A DNA stretch of 38,434 nt, from assembly GCA_902494065.1 (NCBI GenBank), contig CABURZ010000003.1, forward strand, positions 1-38,434, written 5' to 3'. The translations under genes were made by a program, and so were the position numbers. The number at the start of each line of letters is the position of its first letter. The stretch's first letter is position 1. This document shows, piece by piece, positions 34,907 to 38,434 of the stretch. Below the pieces are notes generated by a model. The model worked only from the letters and a program-made list of their open reading frames with translations, had not been told where the DNA came from and searched no databases. Origin of the DNA: an uncultured Sneathia sp. Lineage in GTDB: Bacteria > Fusobacteriota > Fusobacteriia > Fusobacteriales > Leptotrichiaceae.

Positions 34907-35676
34907 TGCTTTTTCAAATACTTAAAGTAATAATGTTAAGCTTTATAGAGGGGTTAACAGAATTTATACCAGTTAGTAGTACAGGACATATGATAATAAT
35001 AGAACACTTTTTGCAATTATCAAGTAATAAAAATTTTGTTAATTCTTTTGAAATAATAATTCAATTAGGTGCTATATTATCAGTTATTATATACTTTAGA
35101 TCAAAAATTTTTCCTATAAATATATTTTTATGGACAAGGGTTTTTGTTGCAGTAATACCAGCTGTAGTACTAGGCCTTTTATTAGATGATTTTATTGATT
35201 CAAAATTATTTAATCCTTATGTAGTTGTTACAACTTTAATAATATATGGAATAGTTTTGATTTTCCTTGAAAGAATAGCCAAAAATGGAAAGACATATAA
35301 ATTAGATGATATACCATATAAAAAAGCCTTTTATATCGGCTTATTTCAATGTTTAGCTATGATACCTGGAACTTCAAGATCAGCTTCAACCATTATGGGA
35401 GCAATGCTTCTAGGAGTATCAAGAATAGCTGCAACTGAATTTTCATTCTTTTTAGCTATACCTACTATGTTTGGTGCAACTGCACTAAAGTTATTAAAAA
35501 TAAAAGCATTAACAGTAGAAGAAATATTTTTAATAGTTTTAGGCTTTATACTTTCATTCATATTTGCATACATGTTTATTGCAATATTTATGGATTATAT
35601 AAAAAAACATGATTTCAAAATATTTGGATATTATAGGATAATTTTAGGTATAATAGTTGCAATATTACTTATTTAA
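34903..35676 (+). CDS. uppP: Undecaprenyl-diphosphatase
   Basis: A 257-residue membrane protein of the BacA/UppP family. Both catalytic motifs are present: EGLTEFIPVSSTGHMII near residue 15 and the IPGTSRSASTIMGAM segment near residue 155. It dephosphorylates undecaprenyl diphosphate so the carrier can be reused for wall synthesis, and it confers bacitracin tolerance. The start overlaps the ATPase stop (ATGA), so it is the last gene of the transporter operon. The CAAGGTTATAACCTTG hairpin follows the stop. Confidence 0.96.
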   Translation: MMLFQILKVIMLSFIEGLTEFIPVSSTGHMIIIEHFLQLSSNKNFVNSFEIIIQLGAILSVIIYFRSKIFPINIFLWTRVFVAVIPAVVLGLLLDDFIDSKLFNPYVVVTTLIIYGIVLIFLERIAKNGKTYKLDDIPYKKAFYIGLFQCLAMIPGTSRSASTIMGAMLLGVSRIAATEFSFFLAIPTMFGATALKLLKIKALTVEEIFLIVLGFILSFIFAYMFIAIFMDYIKKHDFKIFGYYRIILGIIVAILLI

Positions 35677-35680
35677 AAAT

Positions 35681-35703
35681 CAAGGTTATAACCTTGTTTT
35701 TTT
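35681..35703. terminator. Terminator after uppP
   Basis: A perfect 16-bp palindrome CAAGGTTATAACCTTG (35681-35696) followed by seven T on the plus strand. Read on the minus strand it is followed by GATTTTT, so it may also end leftward transcripts. Confidence 0.85.
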
Positions 35704-35811
35704 AAATAGTAGTAAAGATACAGTAACTATAATTATACATGATATAGTTCCTATCATAAATATATTGCTTACATTAATAACAACGATGAACGTATTCACG
35801 TATTTCTTCAT
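35686..35811 (-). CDS. Candidate 41-residue single-span membrane peptide
   Basis: An open frame from ATG (35809-35811) to TAA (35686-35688). It begins MKKYVNTFIVVINV, has a hydrophobic middle (IFMIGTISCIIIVTVSLLLF), and a basic end KKTRL. The stop lies inside the uppP terminator palindrome, which could end its transcript too. The size and layout (lysines, one membrane span, basic tail) resemble small type I toxins. Only a weak GGA ribosome site and no clear promoter are seen, so it may be chance in AT-rich DNA. The 65-codon plus-strand frame across this spacer looks worse, as it runs through the terminator. Confidence 0.25.
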   Translation of the reverse strand: MKKYVNTFIVVINVSNIFMIGTISCIIIVTVSLLLFKKTRL

Positions 35812-35841
35812 GTGTGATTTCCATATACAAACATCAAAACG

Positions 35842-35880
35842 CTGTGAAAAATAAGGTAATTTTTACCTTGTTTTTCACAG
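35842..35880. repeat. 39-base nearly perfect inverted repeat
   Basis: The outer arms are CTGTGAAAAA (35842-35851) and TTTTTCACAG (35871-35880). The inner arms are AAGGTAA (35853-35859) and TTACCTT (35863-35869), with a 3-base loop and one T:G position. The inner stem followed by GTTTTT could end transcripts in either direction. The right arm contains the -35 of the ATPase promoter. Confidence 0.8.
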
Positions 35881-35895
35881 AATATATGATACAAT
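35868..35895 (+). promoter_or_regulatory. Promoter of the second AAA_14 ATPase gene
   Basis: TTGTTT (35868-35873), a 16-base spacer and TACAAT (35890-35895), 18 bases before the start codon. The -35 lies in the right arm of the large inverted repeat. Confidence 0.5.
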
Positions 35896-35913
35896 ATTTG
35901 TGAGGTGATGAAT

Positions 35914-37152
35914 ATGCACATACAACGTAATCTATATTTAGAACGATTAAAAAATAGAATAAATAATGGCTTAATTAAAGTTATAACAGGAATAAGAAGA
36001 GTTGGTAAATCATATTTATTATTCAATATATTTAAAACATATTTACTAGAAAATATTACAGATGAAGAGCATATAATAGAAATGCAGTTTGACAAATATG
36101 AGAATATTAAATATCAAAAAGCAGATGAATTTATGAAATATATAAATGAAAAAATAAAAAAAGATGATATGTATTACATTTTATTAGATGAAGTGCAATT
36201 ATTAGAAAATTTTGAAAATATATTAAATTCATTACTCTATTTAAAAAATTTAGATATTTATGTTACTGGAAGTAATTCAAAATTTTTGTCTAGTGATATA
36301 GTAACAGAATTTAGAGGACGTGGAGATATTTTACATGTATATCCGTTAAATTTTGAAGAAATAATGAGCATATCTAAATTAGATAAATATGAAACTTTTG
36401 AAGAATATGTTACATATGGAGGTTTACCTTTAGTAGTGCTTATGAAAACACAAGAACAAAAAATGTCGTATTTAAAATCTCTATTTTCACAAACATATAT
36501 TAAAGATATATTAGAAAGAAATAAAATAGAAAAACAAGAACAAATAGATGATTTAGTTAATATTTTAGCATCAAATATAGGGACATTATCTAATCCGACA
36601 AAAATAAAAGATACATTTAAAAGTGTTTTGAATGTTGATATAAGCTTGAATACAGTGAATAAATATATAAATTATTTAGAGGATGCTTTTTTAATTTCAA
36701 AAGTAAATAGATATGATGTTAAAGGTAGAAAATATATAGGAACACCTCTAAAATACTATTTTGAAGATATAGGATTACGTAATGCTAGATTAAATTTTAG
36801 TCAAGTAGAACAAACACATATAATGGAAAATATTATATACAACGAATTACGATTAAGAGGATATAGTGTAGATGTTGGTGTAGTTAAAGTTAATGATGCA
36901 GGTCAAAAAAAACAATTAGAAGTAGACTTTATAGCAACTCTTGGTTCTGATAAAATATATATACAGTCTGCACTAAGTTTACCTACAATAAGTAAAATAA
37001 ATCAAGAAAAAGCATCATTTATGAATATAAAAGATTTTTTTAAAAAAATAATTATAGTTAAAGATATGATAAAAACTACAAGAGATGAAGATGGAATAAT
37101 TTATATTAATATTTTTGATTTTTTGTTAAATTATGAAAGCCTTAAAATGTAG
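35914..37152 (+). CDS. AAA_14 / DUF4143 family ATPase (second copy, different subtype)
   Basis: A 412-residue protein. Walker A is TGIRRVGKSYLL near residue 30 and Walker B is YYILLDEVQLLENF near 95. The sensor-like YVTGSNSKFLS and the EFRGRGDILHVYPLNFEE segment are hallmarks of the family. The C-terminal DUF4143 has LEVDFIAT followed by KIYIQSALSL, where the usual ExK lysine position reads IQS. It differs throughout from the ATPase at 1130-2458, so it is not a recent duplicate. ATG 35914 is chosen because GAGGT lies about 6 bases upstream; GTG 35905 and ATG 35908 are alternatives. The function is unknown. hemZ follows 24 bases later. Confidence 0.86.
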   Translation: MHIQRNLYLERLKNRINNGLIKVITGIRRVGKSYLLFNIFKTYLLENITDEEHIIEMQFDKYENIKYQKADEFMKYINEKIKKDDMYYILLDEVQLLENFENILNSLLYLKNLDIYVTGSNSKFLSSDIVTEFRGRGDILHVYPLNFEEIMSISKLDKYETFEEYVTYGGLPLVVLMKTQEQKMSYLKSLFSQTYIKDILERNKIEKQEQIDDLVNILASNIGTLSNPTKIKDTFKSVLNVDISLNTVNKYINYLEDAFLISKVNRYDVKGRKYIGTPLKYYFEDIGLRNARLNFSQVEQTHIMENIIYNELRLRGYSVDVGVVKVNDAGQKKQLEVDFIATLGSDKIYIQSALSLPTISKINQEKASFMNIKDFFKKIIIVKDMIKTTRDEDGIIYINIFDFLLNYESLKM

Positions 37153-37176
37153 ATATATAATAAGAGTGGGGTTAGT

Positions 37177-38434
37177 TTGAAAATAGTAAGTAATAAAGAA
37201 ATAGACACAAATAAATTCACAGAATTTTTGTATACTAATTTTAAGAATAATGAGGATATGGTATATATAAAAGATTTAAGTGATAGTAATTTAATACATT
37301 TAGTAACAGGTAATATAGAAGTTAAATTGCCTGTACTTTTTGATTATGAAAAACAAAAATATGCAATGTATAAAAGTTTAATTTTAAAAAAATATAATCT
37401 AAATCTTGCATGGGGTAGTTTAGTAGGAGTTAGACCTACAAAATTAGTAAATAGCTTACTTAAAGAAAAAAATATCGTAGAAGTTAAAAAAATTTTAAGT
37501 TTGGTATATAATATATCCGATGAGAAAATTGAACTTTTATTTGATATAATAAACAATCAAAAAGGATATATTGATACCAAGACTATATCAATATATATAG
37601 GTTTAGCATTTTGTCCTACAAAATGTACATATTGTTCTTTTCCAGCATATTTAAAAAAGGGCAAATATTTAGAAAAATTTGGTCAGTATTTTTTGACTAT
37701 TTTAGATGAGATAAAACAAATATCTGAAATTGTAAAAAAATATAGCCTTAAAGTTGGAGAAATATACATAGGAGGTGGAACTCCTAGCTTTCTTGATCAT
37801 AGTGAATTAAAGATGATGCTTGAAACTATAAAAGATAATTTCGATTTTTCTAATTTATGTGAATATACATTTGAAGCAGGTAGAATTGATACGCTAGATT
37901 ATGAAAAATTAAGACTTTTAAAAGAATATTATGTTGATAGAATTAGTATTAATCCCCAAAGTTTTAATGAAAAAACATTAAAACGAGTAAATAGATATCA
38001 TAGTCAAGAAAAGTTAGATGAAGTATATGACATATCTAAGAAATTAGGATTTTGTATAAATATGGACTATATAATGGGACTACCTTATGAAAATACTTCT
38101 GATATGTTACATACGATAAATAAATTTAGTGAATATAATCCTGAGAATATAACTATACATTTTTTAGCTATGAAAAGCTCAAGTTTTTTAACAAAACAAA
38201 AATATGAACAAAATTATGAAAATGTAGATTTTAAAAAAATATATAATGCTATATATAAATATGCAAAGGATAATAAATATTTACCTTACTATATGTATAG
38301 ACAAAAGGCAAGTTTTAGAGAAGCGGAGAATATAGGATTTTGTAAAAAAGGATATCAATCAAGATATAATATAGATATAATAGAGGAAAATAAAAATATT
38401 TTATCTATAGGTGCAGGATCATATACAAAATTAA
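37177..38434 (+). CDS. hemZ: HemZ-like radical SAM protein (coproporphyrinogen dehydrogenase family), 5' part
   Basis: The frame is open from TTG 37177 to the right edge: 419 codons of a protein that is about 500 residues in B. subtilis. The N-terminal ~125 residues include WGSLVGVRPTKLVNSLL, typical of HemZ. The radical SAM domain has the cluster motif CPTKCTYCSFPAYL (CxxxCxxC), the glycine motif IYIGGGTPSFL, and FEAGRIDTLDYEKL, INPQSFNEKTLKRVNR and MDYIMGLPYENTSDM. A GTGGGG stretch lies about 8 bases upstream of the TTG. HemZ is annotated as oxygen-independent coproporphyrinogen oxidase-like, but many family members do not make haem. No other haem gene is seen here. Confidence 0.88.
   Translation, partial: MKIVSNKEIDTNKFTEFLYTNFKNNEDMVYIKDLSDSNLIHLVTGNIEVKLPVLFDYEKQKYAMYKSLILKKYNLNLAWGSLVGVRPTKLVNSLLKEKNIVEVKKILSLVYNISDEKIELLFDIINNQKGYIDTKTISIYIGLAFCPTKCTYCSFPAYLKKGKYLEKFGQYFLTILDEIKQISEIVKKYSLKVGEIYIGGGTPSFLDHSELKMMLETIKDNFDFSNLCEYTFEAGRIDTLDYEKLRLLKEYYVDRISINPQSFNEKTLKRVNRYHSQEKLDEVYDISKKLGFCINMDYIMGLPYENTSDMLHTINKFSEYNPENITIHFLAMKSSSFLTKQKYEQNYENVDFKKIYNAIYKYAKDNKYLPYYMYRQKASFREAENIGFCKKGYQSRYNIDIIEENKNILSIGAGSYTKL

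Noticed and set aside
35657..35854. A 65-codon plus-strand frame after uppP
   Set aside because: It starts inside uppP, reads through the uppP terminator hairpin and its T-run, and has no ribosome site or recognisable features.

Overview
This window is strongly AT-rich bacterial DNA with very tight gene packing. An OmpA-type outer-membrane protein and a second outer-membrane beta-barrel show a double-membraned cell. The gene set (iron-sulfur L-serine dehydratase, GatCAB, Rex, HemZ, AAA_14/DUF4143 ATPases, very low GC) suggests Fusobacteriota, most likely Leptotrichiaceae (Sneathia/Streptobacillus/Leptotrichia). The taxonomic call rests on overall appearance and memory, not on a search.

Left edge to 3.85 kb: the 3' end of an L-serine dehydratase gene, then a short accessory block. 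The block holds a two-gene cassette of a small exported Cys-containing protein and a small membrane protein, an AAA_14/DUF4143 ATPase on the minus strand, and a heavily decayed cytosine-5 DNA methyltransferase. Three copies of a 10-bp repeat sit in the divergent promoter region between the ATPase and the methyltransferase.

3.85 to 9.96 kb, minus strand: a small lipoprotein and a K+/H+ antiporter, ribosomal protein L19, an OmpA-family protein, and phosphoenolpyruvate synthase. Most have recognisable promoters or terminators.

10.1 to 28.7 kb, plus strand: one unbroken run of 18 genes with overlaps or gaps of about 33 nt or less. They cover chromosome segregation and division (ftsK, scpB, ftsI, mreB), translation (gatCAB, rluB, def, fmt), replication restart (priA), redox control (rex), nucleotide and CoA metabolism (apt, coaE), ribosome assembly (engB) and envelope proteins. 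Two things stand out. ftsK is split by a one-base excess in an A9 run. A single-domain IS200-like HUH/Y1 transposase is wedged between apt and coaE with no room for transposon ends.

28.7 kb to the right edge: a beta-barrel gene whose promoter overlaps a Rex-operator-like palindrome, a small membrane protein (minus strand), tRNA-Thr(UGU) with a near-consensus promoter, and a peptide-type ABC transporter operon with only one ATPase gene, followed by uppP. Then come an inverted-repeat-rich spacer, a second AAA_14/DUF4143 ATPase, and the 5' part of a HemZ-like radical SAM gene running off the edge.

No stretch longer than 300 bases lacks a gene. I saw no CRISPR array, rRNA or intact insertion sequence.
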